DNA of 64,000 bases from Pararhodobacter zhoushanensis (GTDB lineage: Bacteria; Pseudomonadota; Alphaproteobacteria; Rhodobacterales; Rhodobacteraceae): contig NZ_JAPDFL010000001.1 in assembly GCF_025949695.1 (NCBI RefSeq), positions 4,157,501 to 4,221,500 on the forward strand. Reading direction: 5' to 3'. Below are positions 24,853 through 34,195 of the stretch, piece after piece. The notes under the pieces are model-generated. The model did no database searches. It was not told the DNA's origin and saw only the letters and a program-made list of their open reading frames with translations. The number at the start of each line of letters is the position of its first letter. Position 1 is the stretch's first letter. Position numbers and translations under genes: made by a program.

Positions 24853-26358
24853 ATGGACCTGATCGACGACGACCTCCCCGGCCCCGACGGCCCCGGCAAC
24901 GCGCATGACTTCACCGTTTCCGAGCTTTCCGGCGCGGTCAAACGGGTGATCGAGGGCGAATTCGGTCGCGTGCGGGTGCGCGGCGAGGTGGGCCGCGTGA
25001 TGATCGCGCGCACCGGGCATATGTATTTCGACCTCAAGGATGACCGCGCGGTGATCTCGGCGGTCAGCTGGAAGGGTCAGGTCGCGCGCATGGTCGTGCG
25101 CCCCGAGGAGGGCATGGAGGTCATCGCCACCGGGCGGATGACCACCTTTGGTCCGCAATCCAAGTACCAGTTGCAGGTCGAGAACGTCGAACCCGCCGGG
25201 GCCGGCGCGCTGATGGCGATGCTGGAAGCGCGGCGCAAGGCGCTGGCCGGTGAGGGCTTGTTTGACGTTTCGCGCAAGCGTCCGATCCCGTTTCTGCCGC
25301 AGGTGATTGGCGTGATCACCTCGCCCACCGGGGCGGTGATCCGCGATATTCTGCACCGGCTGGCGGATCGTTTCCCGCGCCGGGTGATCGTCTGGCCGGT
25401 CGCCGTGCAGGGTGAGCGCTGCCCGCGGGACGTGGTGCGCGCGATTGAAGGCTTCAACGCGATCAGGCCGGGCGGACCGGTGCCACGCCCCGATGTGCTG
25501 ATCGTGGCGCGCGGTGGCGGCTCGATCGAGGATCTGTGGGGATTCAACGATGAAGCGGTGGTCAGGGCCGCTGCGGCCAGTGACATCCCGCTTATCTCGG
25601 CGGTGGGCCATGAGACCGACACGACGTTGATCGACCACGCCGCCGACCTGCGCGCGCCGACCCCGACCGCCGCCGCCGAACTGGCGGTGCCGGTGCGCGC
25701 CGATCTGCTGGCGCATGTCGCGACCTTGGGCGCGCGCCTGCACCGGGCTGGCACCGGTGGCACGCAAACCCGCGCGCAACGCCTGCGCGATCTGTCGCGC
25801 GCCCTGCCCCGGCCCGAGGCCCTGCTGGCCACGCCGACGCAGCGCTACGACCGCGCCGCCGACCGTTTCGCCGGGTCGCTGCGCGCGCTGGCGCAGCGCA
25901 AGACGCTGGAGTTGAACAAGGCGGCGGCAGGTCTGCGGCCGGGCGTGCTGCGTGACCGGGCAGAACGGCGAGCCGAGGCGCTGGTGCGCGCGGGCGTGCG
26001 GCTGACACCGGCCTTGCAGCAGGGGTTGGTGCGCAAATCCGAGCGGCTGACCGGCCCCCGGCTGATCGAGCGGGCGGGCGCGGCGCTGATCCAGCAACTG
26101 GCGCGGCGGCGTGAAAAGCTTGAAGCGCTGGACCGGATGCGCCGCTCGCTGGGCTATCCCGAAACCTTGGCGCGCGGTTATGCCGTTCTGCGCGACAGTG
26201 ACGGCACCCCGCTCACCACGGCGGCGGCGGCCCGCAAGGAAACGCAGTTCACCGTCGAGCTGCGCGATGGCACGCTGGAAGCCGTCCCGGTCACCGCCCC
26301 GCCCCGCCCGCGCAAAAAGGCACCCGAGCCGGGGCCGGGCCAGGGCTCGCTGTTCTAA
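24853..26358 (+). CDS. xseA: Exodeoxyribonuclease VII large subunit
   Basis: A 501-residue nuclease subunit. The N-terminal OB domain (FTVSELSGAVKRVIEGEFG, GEVGRVMIARTGHMYFDLKD) binds DNA. The catalytic middle domain has VIGVITSPTGAVIRDI, DVLIVARGGGSIEDLWGFNDE and SAVGHETDTTLIDHAADLRAPTPTAAAE, the core ExoVII signature. A long helical region and RGYAVLRDSDGTPLT at the end follow the family. With XseB, located elsewhere, it degrades single-stranded DNA from both ends. It ends 3 bases from the convergent tauE-like gene. Confidence 0.97.
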   Translation: MDLIDDDLPGPDGPGNAHDFTVSELSGAVKRVIEGEFGRVRVRGEVGRVMIARTGHMYFDLKDDRAVISAVSWKGQVARMVVRPEEGMEVIATGRMTTFGPQSKYQLQVENVEPAGAGALMAMLEARRKALAGEGLFDVSRKRPIPFLPQVIGVITSPTGAVIRDILHRLADRFPRRVIVWPVAVQGERCPRDVVRAIEGFNAIRPGGPVPRPDVLIVARGGGSIEDLWGFNDEAVVRAAAASDIPLISAVGHETDTTLIDHAADLRAPTPTAAAELAVPVRADLLAHVATLGARLHRAGTGGTQTRAQRLRDLSRALPRPEALLATPTQRYDRAADRFAGSLRALAQRKTLELNKAAAGLRPGVLRDRAERRAEALVRAGVRLTPALQQGLVRKSERLTGPRLIERAGAALIQQLARRREKLEALDRMRRSLGYPETLARGYAVLRDSDGTPLTTAAAARKETQFTVELRDGTLEAVPVTAPPRPRKKAPEPGPGQGSLF

Positions 26359-26361
26359 GGG

Positions 26362-27186
26362 TTAATAGCCCAGCGCCTTGCGCAGCATGTTCAGCGCCAT
26401 GACCATGATGAACACCGCAAAGACGCGCTTCAGCGGCTTGGGGTCCATCGCATGGGCCAGTTTCACGCCCCAATTGGTGGTGATCATCGTCATGGCGATC
26501 ACCACCCCAAATGCCGGGATATTCACGGCCCCGATGGTATAAGGCGGTGCGCCCTCGACCCCCAGCAGCAGGAACCCGGCGACCGAGGGCGCGGCGATGA
26601 TCACCCCGAACCCCGCCGCCGTGGCCACCGCCCGGTGGATCGGCACGCCGTAAAGCGTCATCAGCGGCACGCCGAACGAGCCGCCACCGATGCCCATCAG
26701 CACCGACAGAAAACCCATGACCGATCCCAGGATGCCGCGCTTCGCCCCGCCCGGCATTGCGTCGCCCAGCCGCCAGCTTGCCCGGCCAAAGGCCAGATAC
26801 AGACCCACGGTCAGGCCCAGAACGCCGAAGATGCCTTGCAGGATCACCGACCGCAGCCCCGAGGCCGCGATCATCCCCAGAACGGCCCCGCCCGCGATCC
26901 ACGGGGCCCAGCGCTTGAGGATCTCCCAGTCCACCGCGCCCCGCTTGTGATGCGCGCGCACCGATTTGACCGAGGTCACGACAATCGTCGCCAGCGAGGT
27001 CGCCAGACAGACCTGCATCAGATGCGGCCCGCCGTAGCCCAGCGCCGTGAAGGCGTAGAAGAAGGCAGGCACCAGCACGATGCCGCCGCCGACCCCCAGC
27101 AAGCCCGCAATCACCCCGGCCACCGCGCCAATCGCCGCCAGCAAAGCCACCATCAGCGCCAGAAGACCGGGATCGGGCATGCTCAA
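26362..27186 (-). CDS. TauE/SafE-family sulfite/anion exporter
   Basis: A 274-residue inner-membrane protein with about eight hydrophobic helices. Family hallmarks are AGVIAGLLGVGGGIVLVPAFF at the N-terminus and, in the second half, GFLSVLMGIGGGSFGVPLM, the repeated GGG-containing motif of TauE/SafE. Members export sulfite, sulfoacetate or related anions. Its ATG overlaps the stop of the sufE-like gene (ATGA), which hints at sulfur metabolism; the substrate is not proven. Confidence 0.9.
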   Translation of the reverse strand: MSMPDPGLLALMVALLAAIGAVAGVIAGLLGVGGGIVLVPAFFYAFTALGYGGPHLMQVCLATSLATIVVTSVKSVRAHHKRGAVDWEILKRWAPWIAGGAVLGMIAASGLRSVILQGIFGVLGLTVGLYLAFGRASWRLGDAMPGGAKRGILGSVMGFLSVLMGIGGGSFGVPLMTLYGVPIHRAVATAAGFGVIIAAPSVAGFLLLGVEGAPPYTIGAVNIPAFGVVIAMTMITTNWGVKLAHAMDPKPLKRVFAVFIMVMALNMLRKALGY

Positions 27187-27599
27187 ATCCCCTGTGCCTC
27201 GGTGGCGACCAGCCGGATGCGTTCCACCATCGCCCGCAGCCCGTTCGAGCGTTGCGAGGACAGATGCTCATCCAGCCCCAGCCGCTTCAGGGCGGCTTGT
27301 GCGTCCAGCCCCGGCACCTCGGCCAGCGGGCGGCCCGCGTAAAGCGTGTGCAAGACGGCGATCAGCCCGCGCACGATCATCGCGTCGCTTTCGCCGTAGA
27401 AATCAAAGAGGCCGTTTTCGATGTTCGGGTACAGCCAGACCTGACTGGCGCAACCGTTCACCTTGTTGGCGGGAACCTTCAACGCCTCTTCCATCTCGGG
27501 CATCTCGCGGCCCAGTTCGATGACGTGGCGATAGCGGTCTTCCCAGTCGTCAAGGAAATCGAAGGTCTCGGCCAGCTCGTTGAACTCGTCCTGTGCCAT
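27183..27599 (-). CDS. sufE: SufE-family cysteine desulfuration protein
   Basis: A 138-residue SufE/CsdE-type protein. The motif KVNGCASQVWL holds the sulfur-accepting cysteine, and the surrounding FLDDWEDRYRHVIELGREMP and DAMIVRGLIAVLHTLYAGR are family conserved. It takes persulfide sulfur from a cysteine desulfurase (SufS) and hands it to the Fe-S assembly machinery. The rest of the suf operon is not in the window. Translationally coupled to the TauE/SafE gene downstream. Confidence 0.94.
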   Translation of the reverse strand: MAQDEFNELAETFDFLDDWEDRYRHVIELGREMPEMEEALKVPANKVNGCASQVWLYPNIENGLFDFYGESDAMIVRGLIAVLHTLYAGRPLAEVPGLDAQAALKRLGLDEHLSSQRSNGLRAMVERIRLVATEAQGI

Positions 27600-27727
27600 G
27601 CCTGCTCCGCTGCTGTCGTTGCGGGTTCAGACCTAGGCCGAGACGCGCCAAAGGTCCAGCCCTTGCCCTTTTCAACCGGACCACTTTGCGCTAGGTCTGG
27701 CGCGCGTTCTGCACCGAGGGAAGCCCT

Positions 27728-28195
27728 ATGAAAACTCCGCTTGCTGCCTTGCTGATGTCGTCGCTGGCCCTGTCTGCGTGCGGGGGCTTCAGCGACTCGC
27801 GGATGAACCCGCGCAACTGGTTCGGCGCGTCGAGCGTTGAGGAGCGCCCGGATCTGGGCCCGACCACCCTTGTCGACGATCCGCGCCCGCTGGTGCCGCA
27901 GGTCAGCGAGATGGTGATCGAGCGTACCTCGTCCGGTGCCATCGTGCGCGCCTCGGCGGTGATGCCCTCGGCTGGCTGGTGGGATGCCGAACTGGTGCCC
28001 GAAAACTACGGTCGCCCCAGCGCCGGTGTGCTCAGCTTCCGCTTTGTCGCCATGCCGCCACGCACCCCGGTGACCGGACAAAACCCCGGGGCCCGGACGA
28101 TTGTCGCGGTCTACGCGCTGACACAGGCTCAGCTGGATACCACCGCCGACATCACGGTCATTGGCGCCGAGAACACCCGCCGCGCCCGGCGCTGA
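27728..28195 (+). CDS. Conserved hypothetical lipoprotein
   Basis: A 155-residue protein with a lipoprotein signal peptide ending in LALSAC (lipobox, Cys at about residue 18). The mature part contains RMNPRNWFGAS, then a region with MVIERTSSGAIVRASAVMPSAGWWDAELVPEN and two or three beta-strand-like segments ending in VIGAENTRRARR. Similar outer-membrane or periplasmic lipoproteins occur in Rhodobacterales, but I know no function for them. It stands alone between sufE (divergent) and a convergent 5'-nucleotidase. Confidence 0.75.
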   Translation: MKTPLAALLMSSLALSACGGFSDSRMNPRNWFGASSVEERPDLGPTTLVDDPRPLVPQVSEMVIERTSSGAIVRASAVMPSAGWWDAELVPENYGRPSAGVLSFRFVAMPPRTPVTGQNPGARTIVAVYALTQAQLDTTADITVIGAENTRRARR

Positions 28196-28212
28196 CCTCT
28201 CTGGTTATGCAA

Positions 28213-28308
28213 ACGGGGGCCCCGCAAGGCCCCCGTCACAGCGCGCCTCAGGCGCGCGTTTTGCTGCCGGGGGCCGGGCGGGGCCTTGCGCCCTGCCCGG
28301 CCCCCGGC
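28213..28308. terminator. Triple hairpin at a convergent junction
   Basis: Three successive GC-rich hairpins: ACGGGGGCC/GGCCCCCGT (28213-28236), GCGCGCCTcaGGCGCGC followed by GTTTTGCT (28241-28264), and GCCGGGGGCCGGGC/GCCCGGCCCCCGGC (28266-28308). They separate the lipoprotein gene from the convergent 5'-nucleotidase gene and likely terminate both. Unlike the repeat family, they lack GGATATTT/AAATATCC. Confidence 0.7.
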
Positions 28309-28315
28309 GTTCCCG

Positions 28316-29929
28316 TTACTTCACGGTGATACGACCGTCGGTATAGGGCTGGTAGGGGTTATGCTCGGCCAGATACTCGGCCAGAACGTCGGCCAGATCG
28401 GGGCCAAAGTCATAGGCGTTGGTCGCGTGATCGCGGAACACCGCATAGCCGTCGCCGCCATTGCGCACATAGTCATTGGTCACCAGACCATAGGTCGCTG
28501 CCGGATCAATCGGCACCCACGCGCCTTCACGCATGACCATGACGTCGCTGACCCGCGAGCCCGCCGGTGCCGAGGCGTCGAAAGCATAGGTCAGGCCACC
28601 GACCTGCGCAAAGCGCCCAGCGCCTTCCTCGATCTGGCTCACACCGTTTTCCAGCGCCGCAACAACGTATTCGCCGGTCAGCTCGAACGTGGCCAGCGTG
28701 TTCTGGAACGGCAGAACCTCCAGCACGTTGCCCATGGTGATCGTGCCGTCGCCAATCGACGCCCGCAGACCGCCGCCGTTCTGAATGGCAATGGTGATGC
28801 CTTGGCCTGCGACACGGGCCAGCATGGCGTCGGTCACCAGATTGCCCATCGTGCATTCCATCGCCCGGCAGGTCGTACGGTCGCCGTCGATAGCCTCAAC
28901 CGCTTCGGAAACCAGCTCGCTGCGGGTCTCTTCGATCGGACCGGCCAGCGTGGCGACCCAGGCAGCGATTTCGGGATCGGGGGTGACTTCCGCGTTGATC
29001 TCGATGGTGTCGCCGGTGGCGTAGATCAGCTTGCCTTCGTCATCCAGATCCAGAATCAGGTGGCCCAGATAGCGGCTATAGGCACCCGCCTGAACGACCG
29101 GCACGATGGACCCGTCGACATTATCCACCCAGGTCGGATACGGCCCTTCACGGCGCGGATCGCTGGCGGACAGGTAGGTGTGGCTGTGGCCACCGACAAC
29201 GGCGGTCAGGCCCGGCACTTCGGCCGCGATGCGCTGCTCGCCGACATAGCCCACGTGGGTCAGCGCGATGATGGTCGTCACGCCCTCGGCGTGCAGTTCT
29301 TCAACCGAGCGTGCTACGGATTCAACCGCACTTGAGAACGCGATGGTCGGCCCGGGCGACGCGATATCGGGGGTGTCTTCGGTCAGCGCGCCCACGATGC
29401 CGACGCGCAAGCCGCCGGTTTCCAGAATCGCCCAAGGCACGATGCGCCCGGCCAGCAGGTTGTTTTGCGACACGTCGATGTTCGCGGCGACAATCGGGTA
29501 TTGGTCCTGATCGGCGAAGACCAACAGCCCCTCAGGCCCGTTGTCGAACTCGTGGTTGCCCACCGCCATCGCATCCAGACCGATGCGCAGGTTCATCTCG
29601 GCCTCGACCGCTCCGCCATAGGTGGTGAAATACAGCGAGCCCTGCGATTCGTCGCCAGCGCTCAGCACCAGCACCGGATTGCCCTCAGCGGTGATCGCGT
29701 CGCGCATCTGGTTGATCAGCGTGAACAGCCGTGCCGCGCCGCCAAAGCACTTGCCCTCGGCCTCGTCCCCGGCCGAACAGGTCGAGTTGAAGCGGTTGAT
29801 CGGCTCAACCCGGCTGTGGAAGTCGTTGAAATGCAGGATGTGCAACTCGGTCGCATAGCCCGGCAACGCGCTGGCAGCCGCCAGCGCTGTCGAACCGAGG
29901 ATGGCCCTGAACTGGGTCTTGAAGGACAT
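28316..29929 (-). CDS. 5'-nucleotidase / UshA-family periplasmic metallophosphatase
   Basis: A 537-residue exported enzyme. Residues 1-23 are a signal peptide (FRAILGSTALAAASALPGYA). The metallophosphatase domain has ILHFNDFHSRVEP, VLVLSAGDESQGS, MAVGNHEFDNGPEG, ALTHVGYVGEQ and VVGGHSHTYL. The C-terminal substrate domain has MGNLVTDAMLARV, AIQNGGGLRASIGDG and LVTNDYVRNGGDGY. It hydrolyses nucleotides or other phosphate esters in the periplasm to salvage phosphate and nucleosides. The start at 29929 gives a clean signal peptide. Confidence 0.94.
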   Translation of the reverse strand: MSFKTQFRAILGSTALAAASALPGYATELHILHFNDFHSRVEPINRFNSTCSAGDEAEGKCFGGAARLFTLINQMRDAITAEGNPVLVLSAGDESQGSLYFTTYGGAVEAEMNLRIGLDAMAVGNHEFDNGPEGLLVFADQDQYPIVAANIDVSQNNLLAGRIVPWAILETGGLRVGIVGALTEDTPDIASPGPTIAFSSAVESVARSVEELHAEGVTTIIALTHVGYVGEQRIAAEVPGLTAVVGGHSHTYLSASDPRREGPYPTWVDNVDGSIVPVVQAGAYSRYLGHLILDLDDEGKLIYATGDTIEINAEVTPDPEIAAWVATLAGPIEETRSELVSEAVEAIDGDRTTCRAMECTMGNLVTDAMLARVAGQGITIAIQNGGGLRASIGDGTITMGNVLEVLPFQNTLATFELTGEYVVAALENGVSQIEEGAGRFAQVGGLTYAFDASAPAGSRVSDVMVMREGAWVPIDPAATYGLVTNDYVRNGGDGYAVFRDHATNAYDFGPDLADVLAEYLAEHNPYQPYTDGRITVK

Positions 29930-30108
29930 TAGAGTTCCCCTGTTGGAATTTTTCCCGAAGGTCAAAGATTGCCCGCCTTGGGCGCAGAGTCAAAGGTCAC
30001 GTCACAGGCTTTCCCAAGGGAAGGCGACGTGCGCATGACAGTGCCCGCGCCACACGCACCCCGTGCTGCCCCATTGACCAGAGGCCGCGCTTTGGGCAAG
30101 AGCATCGC

Positions 30109-30447
30109 ATGCTCGTGTACAAGATCTTTCGCCGCTCCGAATGGGATGCCTTTGCCGCCGCCGGTCGCACCGAAGGCGCGCCGGTCGATCTGGCCGACGG
30201 CTATATCCATATGTCCACCGCCCAGCAGGTTGTCGAAACCGTCGCCAAGCATTTCGCCGGAGAAAGCGATCTGGTGCTGCTGGCGATCGAAACCGACACG
30301 CTGGGCCCTGCGCTCAAGTGGGAGCCGTCCCGTGGCGGGGCGCTGTTCCCGCATCTCTACCGCGCGATGGTGCGCGCCGATGTGGTCTGGGACAAATCCC
30401 TGCCGCTGGGCGCTGCCGGGCATATCTTCCCCGAAGGGGTGATCTGA
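30109..30447 (+). CDS. DUF952 domain protein
   Basis: A 112-residue soluble protein. [33 protein letters not shown] and [15 protein letters not shown] are the family blocks of DUF952, which has an ADP-ribosyltransferase-like fold of unknown activity. Its stop overlaps the pyrD start (TGATG), so it is translated together with pyrD, an arrangement seen in related genomes. Confidence 0.88.
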   Translation: MLVYKIFRRSEWDAFAAAGRTEGAPVDLADGYIHMSTAQQVVETVAKHFAGESDLVLLAIETDTLGPALKWEPSRGGALFPHLYRAMVRADVVWDKSLPLGAAGHIFPEGVI

Positions 30448-31499
30448 TGATCGAACAGCTCGGCCTGTGGGCGCTGCACCGCATCGACCCGGAAACCGGG
30501 CATGGTGTGTCACTCAAGGCGCTGAACGCCGGGCTGGTGCCGCTGCCCGGGCAGATCACCTCGGATCGCCTGCGTACGGTCGTGGCGGGGCTGGAACTGC
30601 CCAACCCGCTGGGTCTGGCTGCGGGCTTTGACAAGAACGCCGTGGCCTTGGCCCCGCTGGCACGCTCGGGCTTCGGCTTTGTCGAGGTCGGCGCGGCCAC
30701 GCCCCGCCCGCAACCCGGTAATCCCCGCCCCCGCCTGTTCCGGCTGTCCGAGGACCGCGCGGTGATCAACCGCTTCGGCTTCAACAACGAAGGCGCCGAG
30801 GCCATCGCCGCCCGCCTCATGCGTCGCACGGCGGGGCCGATTGTTGGCCTGAACCTTGGCGCGAACAAGGACAGCGCCGACCGCGCCGCCGATTTCGCCA
30901 GCGTCCTGCGCCTCTGTGGCCCCTTCGTCGATTTCGCGACGGTCAATGTGTCGTCCCCCAACACCGAGAAACTGCGTGATCTGCAGGGCGCCGATGCCCT
31001 GCGCGGTCTGCTGGCCGGTGTCATGGCCGAGCGTGACGCGCTGGAACGCCGCCTTCCGGTGTTCCTGAAGATTGCGCCGGATCTGACCGCGCAGGAACTG
31101 TCAGACATTGCCGGTGTGGCGCTGGACTCCGGTCTGGACGCGATCATCGCCACCAACACCACGTTGGGGCGCGATGGTCTGAAAAGTGCCCAAAAGGGCG
31201 AGATGGGCGGGCTGTCCGGCGCGCCCCTGTTCGAAAAGTCCACGCGCGTTCTGGCCCAACTCTCGGCGCTTACCGAAGGCCGCCTGCCGCTGATCGGCGT
31301 TGGTGGTGTCGATTCAGCTGAAACCGCCTATGCCAAGATCCGCGCCGGGGCGAGCGCGGTGCAGATGTATTCGGCGCTGGTCTATGGCGGCTTCTCGATG
31401 ATCGGGCAGATCCTGCGCGGACTCGACGCGCTGCTTGAACGCGACGGGTTCGCAAGCGTGGCCGAGGCTGTCGGCACCGGAAGAGACGCATGGCTCTAG
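30447..31499 (+). CDS. pyrD: Dihydroorotate dehydrogenase (quinone), class 2
   Basis: A 350-residue membrane-associated flavoenzyme of pyrimidine biosynthesis that oxidises dihydroorotate to orotate and reduces ubiquinone. Visible are [79 protein letters not shown] (catalytic Ser region) and [20 protein letters not shown]. The N-terminal [15 protein letters not shown] is the amphipathic helix pair of class 2 enzymes. The start at 30447 overlaps the DUF952 stop; the end overlaps arsC by 10 bases. Confidence 0.96.
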   Translation: MIEQLGLWALHRIDPETGHGVSLKALNAGLVPLPGQITSDRLRTVVAGLELPNPLGLAAGFDKNAVALAPLARSGFGFVEVGAATPRPQPGNPRPRLFRLSEDRAVINRFGFNNEGAEAIAARLMRRTAGPIVGLNLGANKDSADRAADFASVLRLCGPFVDFATVNVSSPNTEKLRDLQGADALRGLLAGVMAERDALERRLPVFLKIAPDLTAQELSDIAGVALDSGLDAIIATNTTLGRDGLKSAQKGEMGGLSGAPLFEKSTRVLAQLSALTEGRLPLIGVGGVDSAETAYAKIRAGASAVQMYSALVYGGFSMIGQILRGLDALLERDGFASVAEAVGTGRDAWL

Positions 31500-31816
31500 A
31501 AATCTGGCACAACCCGCGCTGCTCGAAATCGCGTCAGGCGCTGGCTTATTTGCAAGACCAAGGGCTGACGCCCGAGATCCGTCTGTACCTCAATGCGCCG
31601 CCCAGCGCCGCAGAGATCCGCTCGATGCTTGCGGCTCTGGGGCTGCCGGCCGCCGATCTCCTGCGCAAAGACGGCGCGGCGCTGAAATCGGAATCCGAGG
31701 ATGCCATCATCGCCGCCATGGCCGCCAACAGCGCGCTGATCGAGCGCCCGGTGATCCGCAATGGCGACAAGGCGGTCATTGGCCGACCGACCGAAGCCAT
31801 CGATCAGATCCTCTGA
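31490..31816 (+). CDS. arsC: ArsC/Spx-family arsenate reductase (glutaredoxin)
   Basis: A 108-residue thioredoxin-fold protein. The active-site loop [12 protein letters not shown] holds the catalytic cysteine, and [20 protein letters not shown] carries the two arginines that bind arsenate. It reduces arsenate to arsenite using glutaredoxin, although a lone arsC next to pyrD, away from arsenic genes, can have another thiol role. It begins inside the last codons of pyrD. Its stop is 9 bases from the convergent transglycosylase stop. Confidence 0.88.
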   Translation: MALEIWHNPRCSKSRQALAYLQDQGLTPEIRLYLNAPPSAAEIRSMLAALGLPAADLLRKDGAALKSESEDAIIAAMAANSALIERPVIRNGDKAVIGRPTEAIDQIL

Positions 31817-31825
31817 CCCCCGGAA

Positions 31826-32686
31826 TCATCCGGCCGTCCGCACCGCCCGGATCGCGAACACGCAACCATCCGTCGGCAGTTCAGGCACCGTCGCACACAG
31901 CCCGCGCGCGATCTGCCACGCCGCCAGCACGCGCGGCACGTAATCGCGGGTCTCGGCGAAGGGTGGCACCCCGCCGTTGCGGCGCACCGCCCCCTCGCCC
32001 GCGTTATACCCGGCCAGCGCCAGCACCACATCGCCCCCAAACTCACCCAGCAACCAGTCGAGATAGGCCACCCCGCCACGGATATTCTGCGCCGGGTCGT
32101 TGGCATCCTCGACCCCGAACCGCGCCGCCGTTGCCGGGATCAACTGCATCAACCCCTGCGCGCCCGCGTGGCTGATCGCCCCGACCCGCCCCGCCGATTC
32201 CACCGAGATCACTGCCAGTGCCAGCGCCGGTGACACGCGGGTGCCCACCGTCGCCAGCAGGATCGGCGCGCTATGGGCCGCCGCGATGTCCTGCAGATGC
32301 TGCACGCTGGGCTCGGGCACCCGCGCGTCCTCGGGCGCATCGCGCAGCGCAGCCATCGCGGTCAGAAAACGCCCCTCGCCCTGATCGAGATTGGGCGAGA
32401 CGCTCTCCCAGAACCACGCAAACCTTGCGCCATCCGGTCCCGCCGCCGGCAGCGGCTGCGCGGCACGCGCGATCAGCGGGGCCACCGGCGCAGGCGGTGC
32501 GAGGCGGCGCGCCTGCTCTTCGGGATCGACCTGCACGGTAATGCGCGGCCCGTCCGACGGCGGCGCGACCCCGATACGGCGAAAGGTAAAGTCATCAGCC
32601 ACGGCCGCGCTGGCCACGACAAAGCAGAGCGCCCCGGTCAGGGCCGCCGCACATCGCGCAGGGAAAATGGGCAAGCTGCTCGGCAT
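31826..32686 (-). CDS. Lytic transglycosylase, SLT domain
   Basis: A 286-residue exported protein with an N-terminal hydrophobic signal (about residues 7-30, ending AAVADD). A proline-rich linker follows. The C-terminal SLT domain has LALAVISVESAGRVGAISHAGAQGLMQLIPATAARFGV, where the Glu of VESAG is catalytic, and ALAGYNAGEGAV. It cleaves peptidoglycan strands in the periplasm. In this position it lies about 460 bases from the first tad pilin gene on the other strand; a role in opening the wall for pili is possible but unproven. Confidence 0.9.
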   Translation of the reverse strand: MPSSLPIFPARCAAALTGALCFVVASAAVADDFTFRRIGVAPPSDGPRITVQVDPEEQARRLAPPAPVAPLIARAAQPLPAAGPDGARFAWFWESVSPNLDQGEGRFLTAMAALRDAPEDARVPEPSVQHLQDIAAAHSAPILLATVGTRVSPALALAVISVESAGRVGAISHAGAQGLMQLIPATAARFGVEDANDPAQNIRGGVAYLDWLLGEFGGDVVLALAGYNAGEGAVRRNGGVPPFAETRDYVPRVLAAWQIARGLCATVPELPTDGCVFAIRAVRTAG

Positions 32687-33027
32687 GGCCCCGGTTTCTT
32701 GGTCTTGTTGTGATCACGGTGCCAGAAAACCGCTGGTTTCGCAAATCTTTGCTGCTCAAGCGCCGGTTCGCACCTTAAAGCGCAAGATCATGGTGGCCAG
32801 AGGTGATTGTGCTCGGGTCCAACGGATGCCGCCCGCGCGGAAACGGCTTCGCATCCCGGCGACTCGCGCGCCCGGACACGTCGGGCAACGCCCATCCCCT
32901 GAGTCGTCGCAAAGGCGTTCGTTGCCAAAAATGACCTAAAGCGCCCGATAGCTCCACAAGGTTTCCATAGACGCATCAAGTCACAAGAAAGCACCCAGAA
33001 TGCCTTACTTCCGTTGCATTTGACCCA

Positions 33028-33093
33028 TTTTGCCGCCGCGTTGCGCCCCGATAACAGCCTTGTCGAAACGGTGAGCGGTCAAAAACCCTCAAC
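33028..33093 (+). repeat. Tandem leader repeat, unit A (upstream of flp1)
   Basis: A 66-nt block starting TTTTGCCGCC and ending CCCTCAAC, 55 bases before the flp1 ATG. It matches unit B (33599-33664) at 61 of 66 positions without gaps, while the sequences just before the two ATGs differ. Higher conservation than the nearby spacer suggests a promoter/leader under selection rather than recent duplication alone. The remaining part of the 460-bp gap (32687-33027) holds no recognisable gene. Confidence 0.75.
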
Positions 33094-33148
33094 CTCCCGC
33101 GCTCCGGTCCGACACGTTGACAACGAAGTTTGAACCCCGGAGAAACGC

Positions 33149-33361
33149 ATGACCTTCCTGAACAAAATCAAAACCTTTGCCGCCAACGAATCCGGTGCCG
33201 TCACCGTTGATTGGGTCGTTCTGACCGCCGCGATCGTCGGCCTGGGCCTGGCCGTCATCTCGTCGGTGCGTACCGGCGTTGGTTCGCTCGCGACCGACAT
33301 CTCGAACTCGCTGAGCTCGGCCTCGGTTGCCTCGCTGGGTACGCTGGGCGTCAGCCAGTAA
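33149..33361 (+). CDS. flp: Flp-family type IVb pilin
   Basis: A 70-residue prepilin. The segment AANESGAVTVDWVVLTAAIVGLGLAV follows the Flp pattern: a short positive leader, a Gly-Ala junction for prepilin peptidase cleavage (G|AVTVDWVV), a glutamate-replacing Asp at mature position 5, then one hydrophobic helix. The mature pilin would be about 54 residues. A strong terminator follows the stop, so this pilin is made from its own short transcript, as the major subunit usually is. Confidence 0.95.
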   Translation: MTFLNKIKTFAANESGAVTVDWVVLTAAIVGLGLAVISSVRTGVGSLATDISNSLSSASVASLGTLGVSQ

Positions 33362-33383
33362 CAACCACCCCACCGCCGAATGA

Positions 33384-33414
33384 AAAATGGCCGCTCCATT
33401 GGAGCGGCCATTTT
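33384..33414 (+). terminator. Intrinsic terminator after flp1
   Basis: AAAATGGCCGCTCC-at-TGGAGCGGCCATTTT, a 13-bp stem-loop with T-run, 22 bases past the stop. It would limit read-through into flp2. Confidence 0.9.
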
Positions 33415-33598
33415 GCATTTTATCCCCCGCGCCGAACACAAAGGACTTGAGTCGCACACCCCGCCTGAACCAGATGACCAACCGCAGTCAAACAGTCTGT
33501 TCAGGGTCAATAATCGCCACAATCCACTGTCGTTTCCATAACACTAACAATTCACATTAATGGACCAACATTGCCTTTCTTCTGACACTTTACGCCCC

Positions 33599-33664
33599 TT
33601 TTGCCGCCCCGTTGCGCCGCGATAACGGCCTTGTCGAAACGGAGAGCGGTCAAAACCCCTCAAC
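33599..33664 (+). repeat. Tandem leader repeat, unit B (upstream of flp2)
   Basis: A 66-nt block matching unit A at 61 of 66 positions, starting 571 bases after it and 67 bases before the flp2 ATG. It marks the second unit of a tandem duplication that also copied the pilin gene and its terminator. Confidence 0.75.
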
Positions 33665-33731
33665 AACCCGAACTCCTGAACGGCACGTCGACCCCTGCAT
33701 CACCCTTGTTGCTTTAATCCTGGAGTCTGCC

Positions 33732-33944
33732 ATGACCGTCCTGAACAAAATCAAAGCCTTTGCCGCCAACGAATCCGGTGCCGTCACCGTCGATTGGGTT
33801 GTCCTGACCGCCGCCATCGTCGGCCTGGGTCTGGCCGTTGTGACCTCGGTGCGTACCGGCGTTGGCTCGCTGGCCACGGAGATCTCCGATCAGCTGGGCT
33901 CGGCTTCGGTTGCCTCGCTGGGCACGCTGGGCGTCAGCCAGTAA
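33732..33944 (+). CDS. flp: Flp-family type IVb pilin, second copy
   Basis: A 70-residue prepilin almost identical to flp1: differences cluster in the leader (VLNKIKAF) and near residues 50-57 (TEISDQLG in place of TDISNSLS). The cleavage region and the helix are unchanged. The start was set at 33732, because the upstream in-frame extension falls in the leader repeat. It has its own terminator. The two pilins may mix in one fibre or be expressed under different conditions. Confidence 0.95.
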   Translation: MTVLNKIKAFAANESGAVTVDWVVLTAAIVGLGLAVVTSVRTGVGSLATEISDQLGSASVASLGTLGVSQ

Positions 33945-33964
33945 TCCTCTGCCAGCAACCTGTT

Positions 33965-33996
33965 AAAAACGGCCGTTCCTGGGAGCGGCCGTTTTT
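33965..33996 (+). terminator. Intrinsic terminator after flp2
   Basis: AAAAACGGCCGTTCC-tg-GGAGCGGCCGTTTTT, 20 bases past the flp2 stop; a diverged copy of the flp1 terminator. Confidence 0.9.
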
Positions 33997-34195
33997 CTAT
34001 TGCGCCGCCAGCGCTGCCTAATTGCGGTCACATGCGCCGGATAGACGCGAAGCCCCGGCAGATTGGGTCAAAGACCTGTCACGAATGCGAACCCTCTCGA
34101 GCATATTGTGAGAAAGCTTGGACAATAATCCGACGAAAAGGCTTACCATCCCTAAAACGGCACCAATCCACACAATAGCCTCCTGATTGCCTTAT